The position numbers and the translations under genes are program-made. The notes below the pieces were generated by a model. It was not told where the DNA came from and made no database searches. It saw only the letters and a program-made list of their open reading frames with translations. This document shows positions 1 through 10,920 of a stretch of 64,000 nt of DNA, piece after piece; positions within the stretch are counted from its first letter, which is position 1; every line of letters begins with the position of its first letter. This DNA is from Tetracladium setigerum (Eukaryota > Ascomycota > Leotiomycetes > Helotiales), in contig PZJY01000012.1 of assembly GCA_031472005.1 (NCBI GenBank), forward strand, positions 2,170,001 to 2,234,000. The letters run 5' to 3'.

Positions 1-234
1 TGATTTAAAAGCGCAAAAGAAAGGCCGAAGATTGGTATCAGCGTAAATAGCCCCAGGTTGTATACATAATCGCAAAGCAAGACTCCCTCGCATGCACAGT
101 CATCCACTCCTCTCCTCATGGTATCTCATCGCAATATGCTCCGCCCCCCGGTACTGCAGGTTCCGTACTCAGCAACAGAACTTCTAGTCGTAACAACAAA
201 AAGTGTCCCATCCGATCGTGCAGGTATCTGGTAT

Positions 235-696
235 CTACTTCTCCGAAACCTTTTCGTTGTCCACAATCGTCTTCTTCCTCGGCCTGAATTCAGCATCCTG
301 CCCGCCCATTCGTCTGCCCAAAGCTCGCTCCAACTTTGCGCCCAGTGCTAGCTTGCTCATGTTCTCGGTCTTCTCTTGATTCAGGACATATCGTTGGGTG
401 GTGAGCTTCTTGTTCTCCAACTTATCGAGTCCTTCTTCGATGTTGGTGATCTCGGCTTGCGCAGAGTCGGATGTGAGCGAGGTGTGGGTAGTTGGGGTGA
501 GGGAGGGTGCGTGAGAGTAGGTGCTGAAGCGGGTGGATGCGCGTTTGGAGGCAAGCTGGGAGAACTTATTAGCTTACTGTCTGTATACTTTGTTGGTAGT
601 GTTGGAGTTGGAAGAGGGGAATTAGATCCCGAGGAGGTGGTGCTGGTTGTTGTTGTTGCTGGATGAGATGAGAGAGGGACTCACGCTGGGTGCCAT
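235..696 (-). CDS. Small coiled-coil hypothetical protein (2 exons, 110 aa)
   Basis: The start is an ATG at 696, and exon 1 (696-685) encodes only four residues (MAPS). A strong GTGAGT donor at 684 joins a CTCCCAG acceptor at 556, with a GCTAAT branch site just upstream, and exon 2 runs 555-235. The 110-aa product has a Ser/Thr-rich N-terminal third, then a Glu/Lys/Leu-rich helix with heptad character (NIEEGLDKLENKK) at about residues 38-75. It ends in a basic tail with RRMGGQDAEFRPRKK. I do not recognise the family. The splice pattern and an open frame that starts exactly at the acceptor support a real gene. A helical adaptor or small mitochondrial protein is possible, but nothing in the sequence decides. 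The terminal ATG-plus-nine-base exon is easily missed by gene callers. Confidence 0.6.
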
Positions 697-2339
697 GATA
701 GGGCGCGAAGATTCGAGAGAATGTCCCATGCTGACGACGGGGTGGTGATGTTTCTTTTGAATTGTTGCTTCTGTGTTTGATCCGTCGTATTTCTGCCTTT
801 CTGCCTTGTCTCGTGGTCTGCTGGCGAGTAATGCTGGTGTTTCGGGATTCTGAGGAGCCGTCGTCTGTCTGCCTTAGCGCTCTGACCTTGACTGTAGGAA
901 GTGATGGTGTTGTGCTGTCGGCAATTGATCGTGGTGTTTGTGGACTTGGGATGATGAACAGGAGGCAAAACTGGAATGGGTCGAGGGAAGTTGTTGTTGT
1001 TGTAATGCTGCTGGTGCACGGATGACAGGAGGTGGTGGAATGGCAGTCAGTCAGTCGCTGTTTTGTTTTCACCTGCTGGCTGATGGGATGCTGCCCTGCG
1101 CGGTGCTGATGAAACCGGGATGAGTCGCTCCACTAATTCTGGCCGACGATCTTTTGATATGCTATGGCAACGAAGCAAGTAGAAGGAAGTGTGAATGAAA
1201 TAATAACAGGATTTTGAATATGAGTGGAAATGCCAGAAGAAATAGTGATGGAGATAGAAACTGAACAGAAAGAAAACCAGAAACAAGTCTGTCTGTACGC
1301 TGTGAATCTCTCTACGGAGTACTGTGCTCTCTCTCGCATGACGTTGACTCCCCGAGAGCTCAGCCTGCCGGGTTTGACATTGAAGGGATTGTCAAGGGAT
1401 TGACCTGGACGCTTCCCTTCCCGGCTCCAAGACCGATTGTCACTTCAGGGGTTCGACGGTTGGGACAAGTATATCCTCACCCTACTGGCTCTTGGATGAT
1501 CTTTACCCTGGCCTTCAATTTCCTCTGCCTACTCCTGTAATCGGTTCCCTATCCACAGCAAAACGGCACTTTTCTCTCTCGGAATCATCCTGCCCAGGCT
1601 CATACTCATATCCCGCCGGCACTAATATAGTAATAATGGGCCCAATGCGTAACTTGCGTAAGTGAGGGTGATCATGCTGACCATGCGACTCAGAGGCGTG
1701 GAAGGAGGGGTTTTGCACATTCTTATTTTCTTATTTTTCTTATTTACATCACACACTCCTTGCAGTAGCACAATGCAAATGCAAATGTAAAGGTAAAATA
1801 CGAAGTAGACTAACTCTCAGACACGTGGCTACCCGTGTATGATGTGGCTGGCGGATGAGAAGAGGACGGGAAAACAACGAAACAATTGGGCACTGGATGT
1901 TAGAAGCTCTGCTCTCCTATCACATCACACCGTTGGATTCCAGGGCGTCAAACAAAACGTGGCTACCCAGTAGTCTCCGCTGTGATGGACAGGGAAGATG
2001 ACATCTCAAACATGAACGATGCGGAGAGAGAAGGTAGAACAGTTCATGTACCTGAGGTTATGTAATTCTAGATGAATCTAGAGCTACCGTGCGTTCTACA
2101 TGTGATTCAGCTTCAAGACAATTGCAGAAGGAAGTGGTCGCTAATGTAAATTCTCAATGTGTTGTGATGACTAAATCGGCACCCTGACGTTGTTCTTTGA
2201 CTGACGATGATGATCCGTCTCGGGGAAGGTCTCACTGTCAAGAAACATCATCAAACCACCACCACGCAGACCACTCTGCTTTACTCCTCTACAACTTGAA
2301 CTCTAAACCGAGACTACCCAAGTCATATCAGCCGAAGGT
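697..2339. other. Intergenic, divergent upstream regions
   Basis: About 1.6 kb between two divergently transcribed genes. The left 400 bp, upstream of the small coiled-coil gene, is rich in CAA/CAC on the minus strand, like a long fungal 5' leader. Short open frames overlap here in several phases, but none has splice logic or a recognisable protein. CT-rich stretches at 2220-2330 probably belong to the promoter and leader of the gene starting at 2340. No RNA gene was seen. Confidence 0.5.
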
Positions 2340-4051
2340 ATGCCTAAAGCAAAGATGCTGGTGAAGGGAGACAAGAAGAAGGGCAAAATGGCCAAGGTAA
2401 ATGAGTACTCGTCCCTTGTGTCTTATTGATACCCACTTACACACAACCAACAGGCACAACCGTCCACCGCCGATGAGTATCTCGAGGGTATGTTATCTCG
2501 TCACCCTGACAGTAGAAAGAAGTAAGCTGATACAGATACAGCCGGCGTGGACTTTGAGGAAGCTGGCGAGAAATGGAGAGGTGGGGATGCTGTCAAGGTG
2601 AAAATTTATACCCACGTGACTTAAACGATACTAATGGTGTTCCAGTCCGCGAGATTCTTCGTAAAAGCCATTACGATGTATGAAGAGGCTTTGACCAAGT
2701 TCCCGGCATCTTTTGATCTAGCATACAACAAGTGTCGGGTGCAGTATGAGCTGACTCAGTATCCCAAACTCTTGGTTCAGCTTCCTGGCACGCTCATCGA
2801 ACTTCTGGAGACAGCTCTAGAATCAAGCCGATATGCCTTGTCCCTGAAACAGGATAATGCAGAAGTCTTATAGTAAGTTGAACCAAGCAGTGGGATTATC
2901 CCGAGCCCAAAGTTCTCTCCAAAATTCGGTGTCCACATTCCAGCTGACAATATCGTAGCACTACAGCTCAGATCTTGAGTAGTCTTGCAGAAGCAACAAG
3001 TGTCAGCACTCAACCAAACGCAAGGCAGCCCCTTTCACTCCTTGAAGAATCTCTCGAACTCTTCCAAAGATGTCTCGCGCTTCAAGAATACCTTTTCACA
3101 GAATCGCAATCCCAAGCCTTGGCTGCCATGGACACCAGTGATCCTGACCTGGAAGATGGTGGAGCTTCTCTCTCATCCGAACCCACTGCTCCTTCCAACG
3201 CGCCCATGGAGCAAGAAGAACAGTGGGCAAGCATTGTGGAGCCCGTAACTCACGAGACTCTTGTTGACACAATCGTCGCCCAACTCGAAGTTCTGACCCT
3301 AGTATGTGGACTCACTAACAACGACAGCCGCATCCTAAGTTTTATTGAAGAATATGCATCGCCCCTTCTCACACTCAAACTTCCCACCTATGTCAAGGAT
3401 CTCTCACCAGAACTCAACACAGCCTCTTCAATCACAGCAGCGACCTTCATTTCGGCTGTCTCAGATGCAAACTTCCAATCTCAGCGAATAGATTCTTCAA
3501 CCTATTGGGAAACGCTGAAGAAAACATGGGATCTAATCGACCTCTCCAAAACCCCAGAAGGTCTTGTCTCGGCTGCTGAAGCACTTCTTTCCTTCAACGC
3601 AGCTGTCCGTAATTCCAGTTCCCCGCCCGCTGTTCTCTCCACACGTTGGAAGGCTTTGTCATCTGCCCAAGACTACCTCCTCAAAGCCTCTGCGATTCCC
3701 CAGGTTGACAAACTCGCGAAGATCTATCTCCTCAGAGGAGATGTTGATATCCTCCGGTATCAACTCGGGAATGGAGAGGATCCTCTAGAGCAAGCGAAGA
3801 AGAGCCAAGTTGTGCTGGTTAAGAACGCAGAGAAGTTTTACAGAGGTGCGAAGAGGCTGGCGGCAGGTGAGGTCGAACTTGTGATGGAGGCGAGTGTGAA
3901 GGAGGGATTGGCTAAGGCATTTGGGGATGACGATGAAGCCTTGAGGGTAGTGGTAAAGGAGGTGGGTGAGAAGGTTGCGAGAGGGTTGTTGGTGGAATCT
4001 TGGGAGGAGGGCTTGGTTGGGAGGGAGCAATTAGAGAGTTGGGGGTTGTGA
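2340..4051 (+). CDS. ACL4: TPR protein, probable ribosomal-protein L4 assembly chaperone Acl4
   Basis: Five exons (2340-2396, 2454-2487, 2542-2597, 2646-2872, 2959-4051) give 488 aa in one frame with canonical GT-AG introns. The N-terminus is a Lys-rich patch (KGDKKKGKMAK) followed by TADEYLEAGVDFEEAGEKWR, the characteristic start of fungal Acl4/UPF0661 TPR proteins. TPR-like helices follow (SARFFVKAITMYEEALTKFP, AYNKCRVQYELTQYP, TAQILSSLAEA), then an acidic insert near residues 180-215 and a helical C-terminal half. Acl4 binds newly made ribosomal protein L4 and escorts it to pre-60S particles in the nucleus; this is known from yeast and Chaetomium and is inferred here. The product is longer than the yeast protein (about 390 aa) because of the acidic insert. 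A generic TPR protein remains possible. Confidence 0.72.
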
Positions 4052-4558
4052 GGACGGATGAAGAAGGGATGAAAAAAAAAAAAACCCATAACTATGCTCA
4101 AAGCACGGACTTGCTGCTGTTTCTGCTTTCGGCATAACGGGAACGAAAATCAGATAGCTCTTAAGTTTGGCTGTTAGAGGTTGAGCTACCAAATGAAGGG
4201 TACGTATTCTTGGTCTCACTTCCAAGAATATCTGTCGCCAAAACCTTTTGTTCATCGCAAAAATATTAATACAACAGATATCACTATTTTTTGTCCTTTC
4301 TATATCACCAGTCTCTAATTATAAGGAGTTTCTGCTCCAAGATTAATCTGTCGATAAAGAATTGTTAGTCGGTATAATTCACTTGGCCTCACTCCTGTTC
4401 ACAGCAATAAACCTTTCACGATTTAGTATTTAAGCAATATCTCAATGAGCAGTAATATTAAAATATCAAAAATGATTCGTCATCTGATTGAATAAAGCAC
4501 AGCAAATCTTATATCAAGCATGGACACTTCAGCCGAGCATTACGCCCGCAGATGATCT
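4052..4558. other. Intergenic between convergent genes
   Basis: About 500 bp holding the 3' ends of two convergent genes. An A12 run at 4074-4085 and AT-rich sequence toward 4480 fit 3' untranslated regions. No gene or RNA was seen. Confidence 0.5.
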
Positions 4559-4964
4559 TCAGCGAAGGCAAGTAGGGCCGCAATCAGGCATGTCGCACTT
4601 CCCATCAGCGCAGATCGATCCTCCATTTCCTCCTCTCTTGGTCAAGCCGCCTAATTCATTTAGTGTTATTTGGGAGTTCTTATGTTCTCGTCATGGAAGT
4701 ACACGCGGAGAAATCAAAATAGATACTTACTGTAAGCCTCGCCGGCTCTTTCCTTGATAAGAGGGATGGAAGCACGAGCGGCAACTGCGTAGATGGCAAT
4801 CTTAGTAAAAGAAAAAGCAAAAACATTTGTTCTGCCATAAATTGGTATTAACAGTGGTTGATGTTAAGCTTACCGTGGGCATCTGGTCGCCACATGGAGA
4901 ATGCTGCCGCTGGAGCAACAGTCATGACGCCCAGGGCGAGGGTGAAAAGTTGAGTGAGTTGCAT
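4559..4964 (-). CDS. Pre-pro small secreted cysteine-rich peptide (78 aa, Kex2-type site)
   Basis: Three exons (4964-4874, 4784-4731, 4650-4559) splice in frame with GTAAGC and GTAAGT donors and CAG/TAG acceptors. The 78-aa product starts with a signal peptide (MQLTQLFTLALGVMTVAPAAA, cleavage near AAA-F). A pro-region of about 33 residues follows and ends in LTKR, a dibasic Kex2/Kexin site. The C-terminal 24 residues after KR are Gly-rich and carry four cysteines (motifs SICADGKCDM and DCGPTCLR), enough for two disulfides. The layout of signal peptide, pro-region, KR and short Cys peptide is that of a processed secreted peptide: an effector, an antimicrobial or a signalling peptide. I recognise no named family. 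It lies alone, with a duplicated segment in its upstream region. It is too short and too interrupted to appear as a single long ORF. Confidence 0.68.
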
Positions 4965-5149
4965 GTTGACTTGAGAGTTACTTATCGAAAATAAGTCTTT
5001 TGGGTATGGAATGGCTGTGAGTAGATTGGAGTGTACCTGCGACAGAGCGAAGGCCGTTCTATAAGTATGTGCACGAAAGTCAAGGTGACCTACCCTGTTA
5101 CAAGCAAAGTTGGGGAGTCGTAACATCACCTTCTCTCTCTGCTTCCTTC

Positions 5150-5425
5150 GGTCAGCGTCTAATAGGAAGGATTCCTTGGAACTAATTGGCAAAGACAACA
5201 TTGCACCTATCTTTGTGATTTTCACAACACGTGAAATGGGATGCCAATATCTACTGAATCCTTAAAGTGGGACTCCTGGTCCTGCTCCTTTGCTCACCCC
5301 ACCCGACAACTGATAAGAAGGATTCCTTGGAAATCATTGGCATAAGCAAGATTGTATTTACTCACATAATTTCCATGATAAACAAAATAGGATGCTCCCG
5401 ATTCTTGAAGTGGGATTTTGCCAGC
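5150..5425. repeat. Diverged direct duplication upstream of the secreted-peptide gene
   Basis: Two copies about 145-151 bp apart. Both contain AAGGATTCCTTGGAA (near 5166 and 5317), both follow it with an A/T-rich middle that includes ATAGGATGC or ATGGGATGCC, and both end in CTTRAAGTGGGA (5260 and 5403). Identity is partial, so the duplication is old. It sits within the 0.86-kb gap (4965-5822) between the divergent peptide and acyltransferase genes; nothing else was recognised in that gap. Confidence 0.6.
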
Positions 5426-5822
5426 GAATCCGGGGCAGAGATAATAGTCTTGAATTTCCCCAGACTTCAAACACCGCTACTATACCTCGTATATAGGCAT
5501 ATCACTCGTTCCAATTAAGTTATATGCCAAGTAGAAAGCTTTCTGTATCAGCTATTCGAACTTCCTGTTTAGGTCAATGGTGATCAAAGCTGCGGGGCAG
5601 GTATGTGAAACAGTACTTGGTATTCCCAACGCAATCTCTGGCTCTGGGACCATGCATGGAAACGACCTGCTAAATTTTGTCACTTCTTGTGATATCAAAA
5701 CGTGTGTTTAATCGACAATCTAGTGATTTTTGAGGTGCGTCAATAACGAAGAGCACAAACTGCCTGGATCTCTAAATACACCGAATTTCGCGGACAAAGA
5801 GTTCTAGCTTCCTGTGCCAATC

Positions 5823-7141
5823 ATGGAGATCACATTGCCGAGCTCGCGTAAGTTTCAAGAACCTTTGCATTGAATCACACTATTGATCAAATTATTTCCA
5901 GTCCGAATTGACAAACATCCATACATTCTTCTTGCCTCTTTCTACATCCTGCTTGGTTCACTGCTCGTTTTCACACCTCCCACTCCGGGCTATCGAAGAC
6001 TGGCACTCATCCCGATTATTCTCTACACAGTATTCACCCTTCTCCATGCCGAAAATAGTTACGTCGGAATGGATGGTAGCTTATTCTTTGGACATTGCAC
6101 CATCGGTGTTTTACTTTACTCCAACTACTGGCTTTGTATCATCAACGTATCCCCAAGAACACAAGAATCCAACACCGATCTAGAACTTTCAGCACTAGAC
6201 CTCGAGGCGAAAAGGCAAGGAACACCTCAGTCACTAACCCAAAAGGCGAAATGGGCGTATCGAGTTCTAGCAAATCCACGGGGAATTGGAACTGAGTGGC
6301 AACCGCGAAATCTGCCGTTATTTTCAAAAGAAGACCCCGGGTGGGCACCGTCTAGATCTCGCTTTATTCTCACGCAGATTCTAGCTTCTCTGTTCTTCTA
6401 CGGAATGTTACTGCTCTTTGAGAAATTGTCTTCCCTCATTCCATGGCAGAAGGGAGATCTTTCACCCGTCAAAGCCAGCTTCTTCAGACGTCTTCCGGAT
6501 GTAACACCTAGAGAACTACTGATTCGGGTATATTTCCCAATCAATACATTCCTTCCTCAGTACTTCCTTTACAGATGCTTTCACAGTCTTGTTGGCGCGA
6601 TATCTGTAGCTGTGGGAGATATCCCAGCTGACTGGCCGCCTCTATTTGGGGATGTACGAACCGCCTACTCAATGCGTGGCTTCTGGGGGTATGTATTCTT
6701 CACCATTTGGTCGATCCTGGGTGCTGACTTGTGCCAAGTCAGTTCTGGCATTTGCTCTACTACAGAGGGTTTGTAGCAAATGCATCAGTCATTGCTCACG
6801 AAATCTTTCGATTACCAAAGAAGAATCAATTCACGAGGTGTGTGATCGTGACGCTGGTATTTGGTTTATCAGCACTGGTTCATATCACCGGTGATAAAAT
6901 GATGAGTTCGGGCTGCCGATCCATACCACTCTTTCTGTGGTATCTCATTCAGAGTCAATTGATCGTGGCTGAAGTCTTGGTTGAAATTGCTTTCAAGCAT
7001 GTCACAAAAACTTGGACGAGTCGTGTCTGGAGGTCTGCCTGGTGGAAGATTTTGGGATATGTTTGGGTTGTTGCTGCGTTCGGTTGGTCGATTCCAAAGA
7101 TGCAATTACCAAATGCGAAATGTGTCTGGAAAGCGGCATAG
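5823..7141 (+). CDS. Wax-synthase-like membrane O-acyltransferase
   Basis: Three exons (5823-5847, 5902-6688, 6739-7141) encode 404 aa. Exon 1 gives only MEITLPSS plus one base. The protein has multiple hydrophobic segments (ILLASFYILLGSLLVF, LALIPIILYTVFTLL, FGHCTIGVLLYSNYWLC, FILTQILASLFFYGMLLLF), then the wax-synthase-domain signature SMRGFWGQFWH and FGLSALVHITGD, where the His is the expected catalytic residue. Relatives include plant wax synthases and the fungal acetyltransferases of meroterpenoid clusters, which acylate an alcohol in the ER membrane. The substrate here is unknown, and no other secondary-metabolite gene is adjacent. All introns preserve frame, and the stop is about 20 residues after the last hydrophobic segment. 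Confidence 0.78.
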
Positions 7142-8485
7142 ATATTACTCTCATAGGTCCCTCTGAGGCTGGTGCTAATGTGGATTTTACATGTAATTTA
7201 TTGAGTCAATCCTCTCGGAGAAAACGAGCCAGGTTTCATTTATCAGATCCCAGCTGGAGATACAAGCGCATGGGATCTATGCATGTTTGCTCAAGCGAAC
7301 CTCGAATCAAGGAAAATGATAAAGACTATCTCATGCGAACTTGGAGAGCTGAGATAAGAGATGTATTTATTGATTGTGAGGTAATAAATGAAGAGAAAGG
7401 GGAAGAAGTCTTTTCTTGACCTATTTGCCCCGTAGCATAGAAGTTGATTTTGACTTTACCATCATCACCGCCTCCATTCTTTGAATATTAGAACGCGCCG
7501 TTAAGTGTCCCCTATGCCAATGCTCGCCAGCCTTCCCGAGGAGATAGTCATATATGAAGCAAGAGAATTACTGAACTTGGTAACGTCTATCCCTGCGTGA
7601 CGGAAAACCCTACGTGCCAGAAAATTAATTAGGTATTTTGACTTTAAGTATCTTAAAATCTATATTAAAATCTAGTATCCCTTGAAAGTTCCGGCTCCCT
7701 GGTCGGGCTCTCTGCAAGAGCTTGACTGGCACGATCGGTCATGGCAACCTGTCGATTGGGAGATGAAGGAGGGAACAGCAGTGGATGACAACCAAACTAA
7801 TCACGTGATTTTATATTGAAACGTCTAGAAGAACGTTTATACTCTTACCATAATCTCATGACTTACCGGTATATGGTGAAATATAGAGGAATATTGTATA
7901 TACGAGTAACGTGGCTGAAATTATTATATTAGCTAGGCTGGAAACTCGCTAATTCACTTGGCGTGCTTTTTGCCCCTCTCTCTTTTGTCCGGATAAATTT
8001 AGCAACCCGATTTGCTTGTGCTTTGTGTCTTGAAGCTTAGGGGATATATTCTTAAGATTCAGTTTTTTGTTAAGGCGCCGGAGGTCAGAGCTTAGCTAAT
8101 TGTTGTCATAGAGCAGGGGGGAACGATAATGCGAATTCCCAACGCCGTCGACAGCACAACCTATTAGCTTGCCACAACGTAACATTTTGTCACTATATCT
8201 CTGGGCTGCATTAACTTTAGGCTCTCTGTTCGTACCCAAAATATTCCGAGATGGACAGCAGGGCGGATAATTGATTGGCCTTAAAAATGGTATTACCTGG
8301 TTCTAATCGGTGAATGTGCCAACCACTCCACAATTGGCTTATATACGCGCCTTATCTGCCTGCGCCGACCTCTCTCATAAACCCCCCTCCTTTTCCATAG
8401 CCTTCTTACGATTACAACTTTTAAACATCTACCAACTTTTAATAAACCCGCTATCATCTAAATCCACCATAATCAATACACAAAC
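7142..8485. other. AT-rich intergenic stretch
   Basis: The first 280 bp stay open in one frame, but with no start and no family resemblance, so they are probably 3' untranslated sequence. Positions 7600-8100 are AT-rich with many TATA/TTAA runs. The last 150 bp are pyrimidine-rich (CTCTCTCATAAACCCCCCTCC near 8370), a typical fungal core promoter for the gene starting at 8486. No transposon was recognised. Confidence 0.5.
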
Positions 8486-9947
8486 ATGTCATCAATAACT
8501 CCCATTCCAAAAGCTGGAGAGGTGAAGGATGCGGTTCGAGAGTGAGTGGTGATGCCCTAACCCCCTCCCAGCCATGCAAGGCTGGCCATGTGATTATTTG
8601 CGTTTTTCTAACAGAAATTTACAGTCTCTTCACGACGAAGAAATACTCTGATCTAGGCATCTACTGCCGTGGTCAATTCTGGGATGTTCACCAAGCTGTG
8701 GTGTGTATGAGATCGACGGTATTAGAGACTTTTTGCGTCAAGGCTGGTCGTGTATGTGTTCCCCTCTTTTGCTCTTCATCTCGCTCTGTCTCGTCTCTAC
8801 CCATTAAAATGCGTCGATTCCATCTCACATCTATTTCAAATCCTGTTCTAACCATATTCCTTTCCTTCCCGTCCGATTTCTAACAAAATCATGACTAACT
8901 AACACTGTACTATAGCAGTCCCAAGGAAAGCTCCACATCGATCTCTCGGACTACGAAAGCGAAATCATCTCTTCCGTTATCGAATTCGCATACTTGGATC
9001 AATATGAATACTCTGGCGATGAAGGTCTTGTGTTCCACACTAAGATGTTCATCGCTGCGTCTAAATTTGATATGCTTGGACTGCAGCAGATGGCTGTTGC
9101 CAAGTACCGGACTGCCGTTGATGAACCTCGTGCGGATGGATTTGAGAAAAGATTTTGTAATGCTGCTGGTTTGCTGTGGGCGCAGTTAAGAGTTGGAGAA
9201 GGGGAGGTGTTGAAGGGGGTTGTGGTAGGGGTTGCGAGGACGTGCGTGGTGATGCTGTTGATGAGCGAGGGTGGGGAGTTTAGGAAACTAGGGTTGGAGA
9301 GTCCTGCGATTGCGATGGCTGTGTTGGAGGCTGTCGTTGGTGTTAAGAGGGAGGGCGTGGCTATGATTGTTGGGGATGTTGCGGAAGTGGTTCAAGGGAC
9401 TCCAGGTTCGTCTGTTCCCGGCACAGATGTTGAAGAGATGGGTGTCACTGTGTCAAAAGACACACCGCCCACTGGTGCCTTTGAAGAATGGATGAACTGG
9501 AGCCAGGCAAAAGTTCCTGAAGCTCCCAAAGACATTGCTCTCGAAGCACCCAAGATCCCGGATCCATGGGATTTTTCACTACCACCTAAATCTAAAAAAG
9601 ACAAGAAGAAGTCTAAGCTCTCGATGGAAGTATTGGAGGAGCCTATATATGAAGGGAAGTCTCAAGAGCTAGAGCTGGAGCTTCGACCAGAGATCGAACT
9701 TGAACCTACACCTCTACCTGTATCTGAGCCTGACGGGTGGGGAATCTTGGGTAAGTCTAAGAAGAAGAAGGGGAGGACGTGTTTCATCGAAGAGCCGCCT
9801 AAGCCAGAGGAGCCGGCAGCACTTGCACCTGAGGAGTACGACGTATGGGGATTCTCCGCCAACTTCGCTAAGAAGGATAAGAAGAAGAAGAAGAAAACGT
9901 ACGCGGATGGTCTTGATCTCGAGGAGCCAGCATCACTAGAGTTCTAG
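8486..9947 (+). CDS. BTB/POZ-domain protein with lysine-rich W-motif repeats
   Basis: Exons 8486-8541, 8625-8751 and 8919-9947 give about 403 aa (a CAG three bases upstream is an equally good last acceptor). The N-terminal part is a fungal BTB domain: DLFTTKKYSDLGIYC, the HQAVVCMRSTVLE core, then KLHIDLSDYESEIISSVIEF and FIAASKFDMLGLQQMAVAKY. BTB domains dimerise or recruit cullin-3. The C-terminal 170 residues contain three degenerate modules in which an acidic/Pro segment and a Trp (DPWDF, DGWGI, DVWGF) are followed by a Lys run (KSKKDKKKSK, KSKKKKGR, KKDKKKKKK). These look like low-complexity binding or localisation tails. The function of the whole protein is unknown. Confidence 0.72.
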
Positions 9948-10920
9948 CCAGAATTTGCACCTGAGACCGATTTCGATTTATACACTCTCGCAACTTTGCG
10001 TTTCTTAAGGGGGATCTTTGTACTGAGAAGATAATATTTGCGTTGGTATTTACGGGATTTAGCAGATTGTACTGGAGTGGAATTTGAAATATCTATCTGT
10101 TTGCTTTGAACGTCTCACTTTAATCTCGTTCTTATGTAGTAGTTACTCTACACTTACTATTAATCTTCAATCTATTAGATTTTAGCTTGGCTTTATGTTG
10201 TCTCTCTTTCTCGTTTAGTAGAATGAGTTCAAGACTAGGTGTTTGATGACTGACTGACCTTTGTGTGGGAGGCGAGAGAACGAAAAGCACTAGGATTATA
10301 CAATACTTCGATATTTCTTTGGACTCTGTATTTTGGTACCTTATTAATATTACATTGTTTGAAGTGCTTAAATTGAAACTAACTATGTTATTTCTTTGAA
10401 TAAAGGAATTTCTCACACGGGGAAGTGACATCAACCACTGTATCTAGAACTTCGAGTAGCTAAAGTTAAATGATGTTTCAAATTTCTTGTAAGTGAAGGG
10501 GGAAAGACATGGGAGAAGACTTTTGGCCAAGACAATGCAGCATCCGAAATAAATGGGCATTCTCGGTATCAAGCCATCTCGTGGGCAAATAGTAATGTGC
10601 GAGTTGAAGGTATAAGGAAAAAGGGCAAGACCAAGGAATAGGGAAAAAGGGCAGGGCAAAAATGCAAGGGGTCTCCAGGTCCTCGAAATCGTCAATGTGG
10701 AAATCGGTAGCCGGTCCGGATCATCGTTGGAAAATCTAAATATCGATAATGACAATATTCAATGCGGATATTCATATTTGCAGCAAGTCCAGCTGTGAGA
10801 GAAAGAAATATCGCGGTTGATTGCAAGAAAATACAGATATCAAAGACAAGTTCAACAGCCACAGGGTAGTAGCGAAAGCAGTTGTTGAGTCTGAAAAAAG
10901 GGAGAAATGATATCCAAGAT
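9948..10920. other. Intergenic between convergent genes
   Basis: About 970 bp of A/T-rich sequence between two convergent 3' ends. Open frames on the minus strand (to about 100 codons) have no start context, splice sites or recognisable product. I see no RNA gene or repeat. Confidence 0.45.

Noticed and set aside
569..1072. Long minus-strand open frames rich in Gln, Thr and Asn upstream of the first gene
   Set aside because: Two overlapping phases stay open because of simple CAA/CAC-rich sequence. They disagree with the well-supported splice at 684/556 and look like leader sequence.
7012..7419. 135-codon frame overlapping and extending past the acyltransferase gene
   Set aside because: It overlaps the last exon in a different phase, has no family resemblance and no splice support. 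The part after 7142 is best read as 3' untranslated sequence.
10132..10755. Two ~100-codon minus-strand frames between convergent genes
   Set aside because: A/T-rich, no start context, no domain, and located where two 3' ends are expected.
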